Source of the DNA: Bradyrhizobium diazoefficiens
Lineage (GTDB): Bacteria > Pseudomonadota > Alphaproteobacteria > Rhizobiales > Xanthobacteraceae
DNA: 64,000 nt
Reading direction: 5' to 3'
Assembly (NCBI RefSeq): GCF_018129965.1
Contig: NZ_JAFCKW010000010.1
Coordinates: forward strand, 105,515-169,514
In this document: in pieces, positions 46,320-54,321 of the stretch
Layout of the letters: each line of letters starts with the position of its first letter
Position numbering within the stretch: position 1 is the stretch's first letter
Translations under genes and position numbers: made by a program
The notes under the pieces: generated by a model
What the model saw: the letters and a program-made list of their open reading frames with translations, nothing else
What the model was told of the DNA's origin: nothing
The model's database searches: none

Positions 46320-47462
46320 ATGATGATCCGCACCACCCTCGCCACGATCTCCGTGCTCCTCGCGCTGGCGCTGCCGGCGCGGGCCGCCGACGATGTCATC
46401 GCGGCGCCGACGCTGCGCGCCAGCGTCGCCGTCACCTCCGACGTGGTGCGGGTCGGCGATCTCATCGACAATGCCGGCTCGGCCGCGCTGATCCCGGTCT
46501 ACCGCTCGCCCGATCTCGGCACCACCGGCGCACTGCCGGTCGCGCAGGTGCTGTCGGTGCTGCGCGCCAAACAGGTGATCGGCGTGATCACCGGCGACAT
46601 CAAGGAGGTGCAGGTCACCCGCCTCGCCCGCACGCTCGCTAACAAGGACCTCGAAACCGCGATCGCCTCGGCGCTCGAGCGCCGCTTCGGCCTAGGGGAC
46701 GCCGCCAACATCACCGTCACCTTCGACCGTGGCGTCTCCGACATGCGGCTCGACGCCTCCAACAGCGGCGCGCTGCAGCCGGTCGCGACCCGCTACGACG
46801 CCCGCAGCGGCCGCTTCGACATCGCGTTCGAGATCGTCAACGACAACAATCCGGTACCGACCAAGCTCCGCTTCACCGGCACGGCGATCGAGACGGTGGA
46901 AGTGGCCGTTCTGACGCGCGACATGGACCGCATCGACGTCCTGAAATCCTCCGACCTCGCGCTGGAGCGCCGGCCGAAGGCCGAGATCGCCGGCGAGGCC
47001 GCCTCGCGCGACCGCACCATCGGCATGCAGCTGCGCCGGCCGATGCGGGCGGGCACGCCGATCCGCGTCGCCGACGTCGTCAAGCCCGACTTCGTGTCGC
47101 GCGACCAGAGCGTCACCGTCATCTACCAGGTCCCCGGGATCTATCTCACCACCCGCGGCAAGGCGCTCGAGAGTGGCGCCGAGGGCGACACCGTGAGCGT
47201 CCTCAATCTGCAGACCAAGCGGACGCTGAGCGGTACCGTCACCGGCCGCGGCCAGGTCACGGTGCAGGGCGCCAGCCAGGCCGCGCCGATGCCGGCGGCG
47301 GTCGAGCAGACCTCCTCGCTCAAGCGCGACGAAGCGCCCGCCCCCGTCGACACCGATGCCCTGGTCCGGAATCTGGTTGAGGCCCCCGCGCCGCCCGCCC
47401 AGATCGCACAGGCCCGGATCCCGCAAGTTCGCGTCTCGCAAGCTCCAGCCAAGTCAGAGTAA
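46320..47462 (+). CDS. flgA: flagellar P-ring chaperone FlgA
   Basis: A 380-residue periplasmic protein with a signal peptide (LATISVLLALALPARA). The C-terminal SAF-type domain includes RPMRAGTPIRVADVVKPDFV and TRGKALESGAEGDTVSVLNL. FlgA guides assembly of the FlgI P ring. Several ATG/GTG codons cluster at 46311-46323; GAGG at 46308-46311 favours the ATG at 46320. It is longer than enteric FlgA because of an Ala/Pro C-terminal tail. Confidence 0.93.
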   Translation: MMIRTTLATISVLLALALPARAADDVIAAPTLRASVAVTSDVVRVGDLIDNAGSAALIPVYRSPDLGTTGALPVAQVLSVLRAKQVIGVITGDIKEVQVTRLARTLANKDLETAIASALERRFGLGDAANITVTFDRGVSDMRLDASNSGALQPVATRYDARSGRFDIAFEIVNDNNPVPTKLRFTGTAIETVEVAVLTRDMDRIDVLKSSDLALERRPKAEIAGEAASRDRTIGMQLRRPMRAGTPIRVADVVKPDFVSRDQSVTVIYQVPGIYLTTRGKALESGAEGDTVSVLNLQTKRTLSGTVTGRGQVTVQGASQAAPMPAAVEQTSSLKRDEAPAPVDTDALVRNLVEAPAPPAQIAQARIPQVRVSQAPAKSE

Positions 47463-47465
47463 GTC

Positions 47466-48233
47466 ATGTCCAGGTTCAGTTCGGCTTCCCGCCTTCGTCG
47501 CATCGCGCTCTCCGGCTTGCTGCTGGCCAGCTGCGCGCTGGCGAGCGGCTGCTCATCGATCGACCGCCTGTCGCAGATCGGCGAGCAACCGAAGCTGGCG
47601 GCGATCGACAATCCGACGACGCAGCCCGGCTACAAGCCGGTACAGATGCCGATGCCCAAGCCGGAGGTCGCCTCCTACAATCCGAACTCGCTGTGGCGCA
47701 ACGGCAGCCGCGCCTTCTTCAAGGACCAGCGCGCCCACCAGATCGGCGACCTGCTCACCGTGACCGTGAACATCACCGACAAGGCCAACCTCTCCAACGA
47801 GACCCAGCGCAGCCGGACCAACAAGGAGGACTCCGGCATCACCGATTTCATCGGCGCCAAGACGCTTGGTGCCCAGGCGCAGAAGGTCCTGCCCGGCCGC
47901 CTCCTGACCGCCGACTCCTCGGCCTCCAGCGACGGCAAGGGCTCGGTCAATCGCACGGAAGCGTTGCAGACCAACGTCGCCGCCGTCGTCACGCAAGTGC
48001 TGCCGAACGGCAACCTCGTGGTCGAAGGCAAGCAGGAGATCCGCGTCAATTACGAGATCCGCGAGCTCGTGGTCGCCGGCATCGTCCGCCCCGAGGACAT
48101 CCAGAGCGACAACACCATCGATTCCACCAAGATTGCGCAGGCCCGCATCGCCTATGGCGGCCGCGGCCAGATCACGGACGTGCAGCAGCCGCGCTACGGC
48201 CAGCAAGTCATGGACGTGCTGCTGCCCTTCTAA
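47466..48233 (+). CDS. flgH: flagellar L-ring protein FlgH
   Basis: A 255-residue outer-membrane lipoprotein. LASCALASGCSSIDRL contains the lipobox (ASGC). SLWRNGSRAFFKDQRAHQIG DLLTVTVNI is the conserved L-ring start and VVAGIVRPEDIQSDNTIDST KIAQARIAYGG the end. Last gene of the flgF operon; a hairpin follows. Confidence 0.97.
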   Translation: MSRFSSASRLRRIALSGLLLASCALASGCSSIDRLSQIGEQPKLAAIDNPTTQPGYKPVQMPMPKPEVASYNPNSLWRNGSRAFFKDQRAHQIGDLLTVTVNITDKANLSNETQRSRTNKEDSGITDFIGAKTLGAQAQKVLPGRLLTADSSASSDGKGSVNRTEALQTNVAAVVTQVLPNGNLVVEGKQEIRVNYEIRELVVAGIVRPEDIQSDNTIDSTKIAQARIAYGGRGQITDVQQPRYGQQVMDVLLPF

Positions 48234-48292
48234 GACTCTCCCGAGCTCCCACATCGTGTTCGCGAACCTAGGCGCGAACGACGATGTACGAC

Positions 48293-48325
48293 GCGGCCTC
48301 CGGTAGCTCCCCTGCCGGAGGCCGC
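48293..48325 (+). terminator. hairpin behind flgH, likely terminator
   Basis: Perfect 11-base stem GCGGCCTCCGG / CCGGAGGCCGC with an 11-base loop, followed by ATCCATTTTG. The T run is weak. Confidence 0.55.
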
Positions 48326-48391
48326 ATCCATTTTGCCGACGGTGCCGGGCACGGGCTCAAGACAACGCAATCGTAACGCTGCTCCGATCCC

Positions 48392-48478
48392 TGTGATGGC
48401 GAGCGCAGCGAAGCCATCCAGAATCCCTGCGCGTCCAGACTCTGGATTGCTTCGTCGCAAGAGCTCCTCGCAATGACG
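48392..48478. repeat. dyad intergenic repeat
   Basis: GTGATGGCGAGCGCAGCGAA and GCCATCCAGAAT pair with CTCTGGATTGCTTCG and CTCGCAATGAC. Same family as 24441-24518, with a spacer insertion in the right arm. Confidence 0.8.
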
Positions 48479-48497
48479 GGGGAGAGGCCTTCCGCGA

Positions 48498-48824
48498 TCA
48501 CGCCGCATTCGCGACAGCTTTTATTTCCAACTGCACGCCTGTCTCCTTCTGAAGCGCGTGAATCACTGCCATCAAATTGGCCATCGTCGGGTTTCCACCC
48601 GGCCCGAACATCCGCATCAGGCTCTTCTGCGGACGGTCCAGCACGCCGCTCAGCCGTTCAAAACCGATTGTCGCATTGATGTAGGTGCGCAGCGCCGTAC
48701 GGCCGTAGTCGGTGTCACCCTGCAACAGGCCCTGCATGGCCTCCAGGAACAGCGCCTCGCGAAAGGCGGGATCACGCTCCGCCCGCGCGCGAATGGTATC
48801 TCGAAAACTATGAGTCAACGGCAT
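48498..48824 (-). CDS. antitoxin of a HigBA/HI1420-like pair
   Basis: A 108-residue helical protein. FRDTIRARAERDPAFREALF and YGRTALRTYINATIGFERLS lead into the helix-turn-helix LSGVLDRPQKSLMRMFGPGG NPTMANLMAVIHAL, where GPGGNPT matches the GNP of the HI1420-type addiction-module antidotes. It lies 4 bases behind the toxin gene, with GAGGGATG before the ATG at 48824. Confidence 0.82.
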   Translation of the reverse strand: MPLTHSFRDTIRARAERDPAFREALFLEAMQGLLQGDTDYGRTALRTYINATIGFERLSGVLDRPQKSLMRMFGPGGNPTMANLMAVIHALQKETGVQLEIKAVANAA

Positions 48825-48828
48825 CGGC

Positions 48829-49164
48829 TCATCCCTCATCTCGCTTTCGCGCCTTGTAGTCACGCCACCGGCGAAGCGCGACACTGATATCGTTTCGTTG
48901 CCTGTGCTTGGTGCCACCGCCCAGCAGGATCAGCAGGACGCTGCCGTCCCACCCGAAATAGACCCGGTAACCGGGGCCGCGATTGATCTTCAGTTCTGCG
49001 GCGCCCTCGCCGATCGATTTCACGTTCGAGGTATTTCCATCGGCAAGCCGCCCGATCGCGATCGAAACAGCCGCAGCGGCCTGCGCGTCGAGCCTGTCAT
49101 GCCATTCCCGAAACGGGCTACGACCGTCGAGACTATATTCTTCGACCTCAATCTTTGGTACCAT
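48829..49164 (-). CDS. RelE/ParE-superfamily toxin (HI1419-like)
   Basis: A 111-residue toxin. FREWHDRLDAQAAAAVSIAI GRLADGN then GEGAAELKINRGPGYRVYFG and LLILLGGGTKHRQRNDISVA are the typical elements of the HI1419/HigB-type addiction module killer. Most members cleave ribosome-bound mRNA. The ATG at 49164 lies inside the candidate operator, a palindrome TTGGTA-N10-TACCAA; an in-frame TTG four codons upstream is less likely. Confidence 0.87.
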   Translation of the reverse strand: MVPKIEVEEYSLDGRSPFREWHDRLDAQAAAAVSIAIGRLADGNTSNVKSIGEGAAELKINRGPGYRVYFGWDGSVLLILLGGGTKHRQRNDISVALRRWRDYKARKRDEG

Positions 49165-49176
49165 ATTCGTTACCAA
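49155..49176. promoter_or_regulatory. inverted repeat, candidate toxin-antitoxin operator
   Basis: TTGGTA (49155-49160), 10-base spacer, TACCAA (49171-49176). It straddles the toxin start codon in an AT-rich region, as expected for autoregulation by the antitoxin. Confidence 0.6.
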
Positions 49177-49394
49177 TTTTCAATTTCAGAACTTTCGGCT
49201 TTTAGAAATTCTTGCTGACGCGCCGAGCCATCGCACCATGTTCACTTTTTGTTCCGATTCACAAGAGGGCTCATCGCGATCGTCACCGAACCCGGGATGG
49301 AATGCGGTGGCCGCGACGAGGTCGGCGCACGATGTTGGGTGCAGGGCGGGGATCCCCTGAGCCGTCGCACGCGCGGCACGAGATCGGCGAGCGC

Positions 49395-50174
49395 TTACGT
49401 AAACTCCGCCTCAACCACACCAATCCCGTCCAGCTCCATCCGCACCTTGTCGCCGGCCTTCAGCCACACGGTCTTGACGAGGCTCCCCGTCAGCACGAGC
49501 TGTCCGGCACGAAGGCCCTTCCCCTCCGCGGCGAGGTGGTTGGCGAGCCAGGCGAGGGCGTTGTGGGGATGGCCGAGCACGTCGGCGCCGGTGCCGTGGC
49601 TGACCTCCTCGCCATTGACGATGGCGCGGCCCTTGACCGCCTTGAGGTCCGGTACCGAGGAACGCGGCACGGACGGTCCGAGCACGCAGCCGGCGGCGAA
49701 GAAATCGTCCGCGATCAATGTCGGCGCGCCCATCGTCTCCCACTGCACATAGCGGTCGTCGACGATCTCGATGGCGGGATGATAGGCCTCGACGGCCTCG
49801 CCGACCCATTCGGCCGTGAACGGCGCCTCGCCGGCGGCAAGGTCGCGCTTCAGACGCACCGCGATTTCGCATTCGACGCCGACGCGGACATAGTCGGCCG
49901 CCGCGAGCCTGACGCCGCTGTCGTGCACGCCGCCCTGGAACACGCCGCCGCCGCAAGGGTGCTGGATTCCGATATAGTCCTGCATCACGGGACTGGTGCA
50001 GCCGATCTTGTAGCCCGCCAGCGCCCCGGCATGCGGTAGCAAGAGATCGTGCAGCGCGCGCTGGACCTCGTAGCCCTCGGCCTCGTCTGCGGGAGGAATT
50101 TCAAGAGCGGCCAGCGGCGCATGGTTGCGCCGCGCCAGCGCGATCGCCTTTGCGGCTTCGAGAATATGGTCCAT
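49395..50174 (-). CDS. 2-keto-4-pentenoate hydratase / fumarylacetoacetase-fold enzyme
   Basis: A 259-residue enzyme of the FAH fold. GYKIGCTSPVMQDYIGI, VGVECEIAVRLKRDL with the metal-binding Glu pair (VECE), then YHPAIEIVDDRYVQWE and the C-terminal LTGSLVKTVWLKAGDKVRME are family signatures. It should hydrate 2-keto-pentenoate-type products of aromatic meta-cleavage. The ATG at 50174 follows an epimerase gene by 83 bases on the same strand. Confidence 0.88.
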   Translation of the reverse strand: MDHILEAAKAIALARRNHAPLAALEIPPADEAEGYEVQRALHDLLLPHAGALAGYKIGCTSPVMQDYIGIQHPCGGGVFQGGVHDSGVRLAAADYVRVGVECEIAVRLKRDLAAGEAPFTAEWVGEAVEAYHPAIEIVDDRYVQWETMGAPTLIADDFFAAGCVLGPSVPRSSVPDLKAVKGRAIVNGEEVSHGTGADVLGHPHNALAWLANHLAAEGKGLRAGQLVLTGSLVKTVWLKAGDKVRMELDGIGVVEAEFT

Positions 50175-50257
50175 CGGCGCCGCTCCTACGCTACCCAATC
50201 GAGGATTGCAGTTCAGCATCCCCGCCGGGGCGTGACAAGCGCGGGCGGGCGGAGCCT

Positions 50258-51286
50258 TCACCCCCTGACGAGACCAAGGCGGATCAGGCTCTCGGCCGTC
50301 GCCAGGATCGCCTCGTCATTGGACCGGGCCTGCCAGCCGAGCAGCGATCTCGCTTTGGCACTGGAGGAATGCCGCACCCTGCCGAGCATCGGAACGACGG
50401 AACGGAGCAACGGAATCGGCCTGGCAGCCAGTCGCACCAGCCAGTTCGGGGCCTGGAGGTGCGGAACGCGGCGCGCGGCCGGGCCGAGTTCCCGCCGCAG
50501 GACCCTGGCGATGTCGAGGATCGACATCGTCTCCCCGGAGACGGCGATGAAGCGCTCGCCTTTCGCCTCGGGCGCCATCATGGCCCGCAGATGCAGGTCG
50601 GCGACGTCGCGCACGTCGACCACGCCGAAATAGACCCGCGGCACCGCCGGCATAGCGCCGTCGAGCAGCGACCTGACGATCTCGATCGAACCGGAGAAGT
50701 CCGGCCCGAGCACGGGTCCGAAAATGCCGGCGGGATTGATCACCGACAATTCGAGCCCCTCTCCCTCGCGCGCGACGAAATCCCAGGCCGCGCGCTCGGC
50801 CAGCGTCTTGGACCTGATGTAGGGTTGCAAATCGGCGCCGTCGAGATTGGTCCAATCGGTCTCATCGAACGGCTCTTGGCGTGGCGGATGGCCATAGCTG
50901 ATCGCGCCCATCGAAGAGGTGACCACGACCCGCCTGACGCCGGTATCGCGCGCGGCGCGCAGCACCCGCAGCGTGCCGTCGCGGGCCGGGATAATCATCT
51001 CGTTCTCGTCCCTGGGAACAGTGGTCGACAATGGCGAGGCGACATGGAGCACGTAGTCGCAACCGGCGACCGCCTCGCGCCACCCCTCGTCCGCCGTGAG
51101 GTCGGCGGTAAAGAACGACAGGTTTTCGGGCGTCGCCGCCCCGCCCTCTCGCAGCATCGCCTGCACATCGGCCTGCCGGTCCGGCCGGCGCACCGTGGTC
51201 CGCACCGCGTGGCCGGCGGCCAGAAGTTGCAGGACCACGTGGATGCCAACGAAGCCGGACCCGCCGGTGACCAATACGGTGCTCAC
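50258..51286 (-). CDS. NAD(P)-dependent epimerase/dehydratase (dihydroflavonol reductase-like)
   Basis: A 342-residue extended SDR. GGSGFVGIHVVLQLL is the dinucleotide-binding motif, VVTSSMGAISYGHP holds the catalytic Ser, and YIRSKTLAERAAWDF the Tyr-x3-Lys. The closest pattern is the dihydroflavonol-4-reductase/aldehyde reductase group. The GTG at 51286 has GGAGGG upstream. It may form an operon with the hydratase gene behind it. Confidence 0.88.
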   Translation of the reverse strand: MSTVLVTGGSGFVGIHVVLQLLAAGHAVRTTVRRPDRQADVQAMLREGGAATPENLSFFTADLTADEGWREAVAGCDYVLHVASPLSTTVPRDENEMIIPARDGTLRVLRAARDTGVRRVVVTSSMGAISYGHPPRQEPFDETDWTNLDGADLQPYIRSKTLAERAAWDFVAREGEGLELSVINPAGIFGPVLGPDFSGSIEIVRSLLDGAMPAVPRVYFGVVDVRDVADLHLRAMMAPEAKGERFIAVSGETMSILDIARVLRRELGPAARRVPHLQAPNWLVRLAARPIPLLRSVVPMLGRVRHSSSAKARSLLGWQARSNDEAILATAESLIRLGLVRG

Positions 51287-51715
51287 TGTCAAACCCTCCT
51301 CGGCGCGCCCACCCCGCGTAACTCACATCTGGTCACCAACTGCCTGCGAACGAGCAGAATGGATTTCGAGACCGGCGCGGCCTATGGCCTGCTGCCGGCG
51401 CTTAAGGAAATATTGAGCTGATCCAAGCTTTTTGGAGATGCGCGCCTCGCGGGCTCGCAGCAGGCGTGATTGCGGCGATGTGTGAAGCTGCTGGATCGAC
51501 GCCTCATCATCCGGGTCGAACGCGTTGATGCGACTCGCAAAACCTCCCGCACCTGAAGTGAAGGCTGTTTCTGATCCGAACTCACGTGAGCTCGGAGCAG
51601 TTGAGCCTAGCCCATTGATCGCGATTCACTTTTCGCGTTTGCGGCCGCGCGTTGAAGCGCGCGGCCGCAATTCACGGGCAACATGCTGATCGCGGCGCGA
51701 AACCGCGCCTTGGTT
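51287..51715. other. intergenic with a strong palindrome
   Basis: No believable gene. A 67-codon minus-strand frame at 51382-51585 has shadow-like composition. A perfect 13-base hairpin is annotated separately at 51639-51670. Confidence 0.45.
51639..51670. repeat. perfect 13-base hairpin
   Basis: TTGCGGCCGCGCG, loop TTGAAG, CGCGCGGCCGCAA. No T run follows on either strand, so it is not a standard terminator. It lies behind the dksA terminator. Confidence 0.7.
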
Positions 51716-51723
51716 CAAAAAAC

Positions 51724-51745
51724 AAAAAGCCGCATCGCTGCGGCT
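51724..51745 (-). terminator. Rho-independent terminator of dksA
   Basis: On the minus strand AGCCGCA, GCGA loop, TGCGGCT, then TTTTTGTTTTTT. Confidence 0.85.
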
Positions 51746-51751
51746 CTCACT

Positions 51752-52162
51752 CTATTCGTCGCGGTAGACCTTCTCGCGTTTCTCGTGGCGCTCCTGCGCT
51801 TCCACCGAGAGCGTCGCGATGGGCCGGGCCTCGAGCCGCTTCAGAGAGATCGGCTCGCCGGTATCCTCGCAATAGCCGTAGGTGTTGTCCTCGATGCGCT
51901 GGAGCGCGGCGTCGATCTTGGCGATCAACTTGCGCTGGCGGTCGCGGGCGCGGAGTTCGATGGCGCGGTCGGTTTCGGACGATGCCCGATCGGCGAGATC
52001 GGGGTGGTTCACGTTCTCCTCCTGCAGGGCTTGCAGGGTGAGCTTGGACTCTTTGAGGATCTCATCCTTCCAGGCGAGGAGCTTCATACGGAAGTACTCC
52101 TTCTGCCTGTCGTTCATGAAAGGCTCTTTTTCGGTCGGTCGGTAGTTTTTCAACTTTTCCAA
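51752..52162 (-). CDS. dksA: RNA polymerase-binding protein DksA
   Basis: A 136-residue DksA. The coiled coil contains the conserved DLADRASSETDRAIELRARD with the Asp-Ala-type tip, and GYCEDTGEPISLKRLEARP begins the C-terminal zinc-finger region. Only one of the four usual zinc-binding Cys remains (the Cys of GYCEDT); the others are Thr, Val or Ala, a pattern seen in alphaproteobacteria. DksA with ppGpp controls the stringent response. The start at 52162 is TTG; an ATG at 52117 is an alternative. Confidence 0.93.
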   Translation of the reverse strand: MEKLKNYRPTEKEPFMNDRQKEYFRMKLLAWKDEILKESKLTLQALQEENVNHPDLADRASSETDRAIELRARDRQRKLIAKIDAALQRIEDNTYGYCEDTGEPISLKRLEARPIATLSVEAQERHEKREKVYRDE

Positions 52163-52332
52163 GGGCGGCCTATCTGTCTAAGCAACGACTCGCACACGGA
52201 ACGGGGTCCGTTGAGACCGGGCTTATATAGCGGCGCCCTGTGACAGACAATATTTCCTTAATCCCTCAGTTACCGCCCCCAAACCCTTGCACAGGAAGGT
52301 TTATCCTGCAGGGCCCGGGGGCGGCCAAAGGC

Positions 52333-52944
52333 CTAGTAGCCGACCGTGAAACGCTGCCTTTCATGCGCTGGCCGCTCGATCTCGTCGGCGAGCGCGATGG
52401 CGTAATCTGCGAAGGTGATCCAGCTCTTTCCGTTCGCATCTGCGAGAAGCTGATCGGCGCCGAGCCGGAACTTGGCCGTCCGTTCCCCCTCGATGAACAG
52501 CGCCGAGGGCGAGATGAAGGTCCAGTTCAAATCCTTTTCCTGCCGCAGCAGGTCGAGGAAGGCGGAGCCCGCCTCCGCCTCGGCCTTGTATTGGGCCGGA
52601 AAACCGGGGGTTGTGACCAGTTTCACGCCGGGAGCGACTTCAAGGCTGCCGGCTCCGCCGACGACGAGGTAGCGCCCAACCTTCGAGTCCCTGGCTGCCC
52701 CGATCAGCTTGAGCGCATCGCTGGCCAGGAAGTGCACGGAACTCACGGCCACGTCGTGGCCGGCCCACAGTCTGGCAAGGCCCGCCTGGTCGAGCACGTC
52801 GCCCTTGGTGGGCGTGACATTCGCCAGGTTCGCAATCTTCCCGGGGTTGCGGGCGATGGCCGTCACCTGATGGCCGCGGCTGGCCAGTTCCTTGGTGATT
52901 TCCGATCCGGCCCGGCCCGAGGCGCCGGCAACTGCGATTTTCAT
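52333..52944 (-). CDS. NmrA/NAD(P)-binding oxidoreductase
   Basis: A 203-residue Rossmann protein. KIAVAGASGRAGSEITKELA is the NADP-binding motif and NWTFISPSALFIEGERTAKF a conserved segment of the NAD(P)H-binding (YwnB/Rrf2-linked) group. It is divergent from an HxlR regulator, a common pairing that suggests redox- or electrophile-induced expression. Substrate unknown. Confidence 0.88.
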   Translation of the reverse strand: MKIAVAGASGRAGSEITKELASRGHQVTAIARNPGKIANLANVTPTKGDVLDQAGLARLWAGHDVAVSSVHFLASDALKLIGAARDSKVGRYLVVGGAGSLEVAPGVKLVTTPGFPAQYKAEAEAGSAFLDLLRQEKDLNWTFISPSALFIEGERTAKFRLGADQLLADANGKSWITFADYAIALADEIERPAHERQRFTVGY

Positions 52945-53085
52945 GGAGGTCTTCCTTTGCTTCTGTGGTAACCAATAGTGACTAGATATCTCAGGGAATG
53001 CTGGTGTTAAGAGAGCACTTTGTGCTTACCTGATTACGCAGGAGTAACCGGCCAACGGCCGACATGGATTGCGAGGACACCGACG

Positions 53086-53457
53086 ATGAAGCCAGACGTC
53101 TATGCAGCGAACTGCCCCACACGCCAGATCCTCGACCGCGTCGGCGACAAATGGGCGGTGCTGATCCTGCTGCTGCTGCGCGAGGAGCCGATGCGCTTCA
53201 ATCAGTTGCGCCGCACGATTGAAGGCATTTCGCAGAAGATGCTGAGCCAGGTTCTCAAGTCACTCGAGCGCGACGGATTGATCAAGCGTCACGCCATCGC
53301 AACGGTGCCGGTGACGGTGGAGTATTCGATCACGCAGCTGGGTGTGACGCTCGCCGGCGCGGTCGATGCCCTGCGGGACTGGGCCGAGCAGAACCTGAAA
53401 GACGTGCTCGCCGCGCAGCGCCGCTACGATGCGCAGCTGAAGGATGTCGCGGCGTAA
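53086..53457 (+). CDS. HxlR-family transcriptional regulator
   Basis: A 123-residue winged-helix regulator. NCPTRQILDRVGDKWAVLIL is the family signature, with the conserved redox-sensing Cys (NCP) near the N-terminus, and GISQKMLSQVLKSLERDGLI is the recognition helix. The ATG at 53086 follows GAGGACACCGACG. It probably controls the divergent NmrA-type gene through the 141-base gap between them. Confidence 0.9.
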   Translation: MKPDVYAANCPTRQILDRVGDKWAVLILLLLREEPMRFNQLRRTIEGISQKMLSQVLKSLERDGLIKRHAIATVPVTVEYSITQLGVTLAGAVDALRDWAEQNLKDVLAAQRRYDAQLKDVAA

Positions 53458-53625
53458 CGGGCGCAAAATAAGCTCATAGGGATCACGTCGTCCCGAGGTG
53501 CGAGCAGCACGGTGCACATCACCGTGCTGAGCGCCTCGAAGGATGTACGGCCAAGACACTTCAGCCGGGCCATCGCCCTTTGAGGGCCGCTGAAGAAGCG
53601 GCCGCCTCGGGCGGACGGATCGCTC

Positions 53626-54039
53626 TTAAGCCTGCCCGGCCTTGGCGAGTTCGACCTCGACGCGCAGCTCGATCTCGGACAGCACGGAATCCAGACCGGG
53701 ATCTCCCGAGGACGATTTCAAATTCGCCGCCGCATCCCGCAGCCGCATCACGGTCGATGCGTCGAGATTGCCGGACAGCAGCCCCATCTTGAGATCGTCG
53801 AGCACGTCGAGTGCGGTCCTGCCGCGGGCGACCGAACGCTTGCGGCGCTCGACCGGATCCTCTTCGATGCCCTGCAGCGCGAGCAGCGCATCGATATTGG
53901 CGGCGGCCTTCGGTGCGGTAGCGCTCCGCGTCTCCTGCGCCGACGAGGTGTCGGGCAGGACGAAGCTGCCGGAGCCCGTCCGCTTGACTTGGCTGGCGGG
54001 CGTTCCAAGCGTGGTGCTGTTCGGTCCGTAGATGCGCAT
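53626..54039 (-). CDS. fliX: flagellar assembly regulator FliX
   Basis: A 137-residue protein with the FliX pattern: GSGSFVLPD near the N-terminus, DALLALQGIEEDPVERRKRS, then ARGRTALDVLDDLKMGLLSG. In Caulobacter FliX couples early flagellar assembly to activation of sigma-54 genes through FlbD. It is divergent from flgI, as in Caulobacter. The CtrA-like box at 54085-54099 lies 46 bases upstream. Confidence 0.94.
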   Translation of the reverse strand: MRIYGPNSTTLGTPASQVKRTGSGSFVLPDTSSAQETRSATAPKAAANIDALLALQGIEEDPVERRKRSVARGRTALDVLDDLKMGLLSGNLDASTVMRLRDAAANLKSSSGDPGLDSVLSEIELRVEVELAKAGQA

Positions 54040-54084
54040 CGCAGCAATCCGGGTGATCGATGCGCCACATTCGCCGTCTTATGG

Positions 54085-54099
54085 TTAACGACGCGTAAA
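54085..54099. promoter_or_regulatory. CtrA-like box, fliX/flgI region
   Basis: TTAACGACGCGTAAA fits TTAA-N7-TTAA with one mismatch and is preceded by ATGG, giving the same ATGGTTAAC seen at other flagellar promoters here. It is 46 bases from the fliX ATG. Confidence 0.6.
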
Positions 54100-54218
54100 C
54101 GGCCCGGCAAAATCTGCCGGGAGGCGGCAGTTTCGCTCCTCAGGGAGAACGCCGGCTGACACCGATCGCAACAGGTTTATTCAACCTATTCAATCGCCTA
54201 CCACCCTTTTCCCGTGTT

Positions 54219-54234
54219 GGCACAGCGCTCGCAA
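54219..54234 (+). promoter_or_regulatory. sigma-54-like promoter of flgI operon
   Basis: TGGCACA-GCGC-TCGCA has the GG-N10-GC core of -24/-12 elements at correct spacing and differs from the consensus at two positions. It lies 88 bases before the flgI ATG. Its TCGC -12 variant matches the flgF promoter. Confidence 0.65.
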
Positions 54235-54321
54235 GGACAGCGTCGGACCAGCTCGTCATGGGAGTGTCGGGTTTGGTCCGAGATTTGAGGAGGCTTTCTC
54301 GGGAGCCTTGGGGAGCAGAGG

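Noticed and set aside
44771..46471. 566-codon minus-strand frame over flgF and flgG
   Set aside because: Antisense to two textbook flagellar rod genes.
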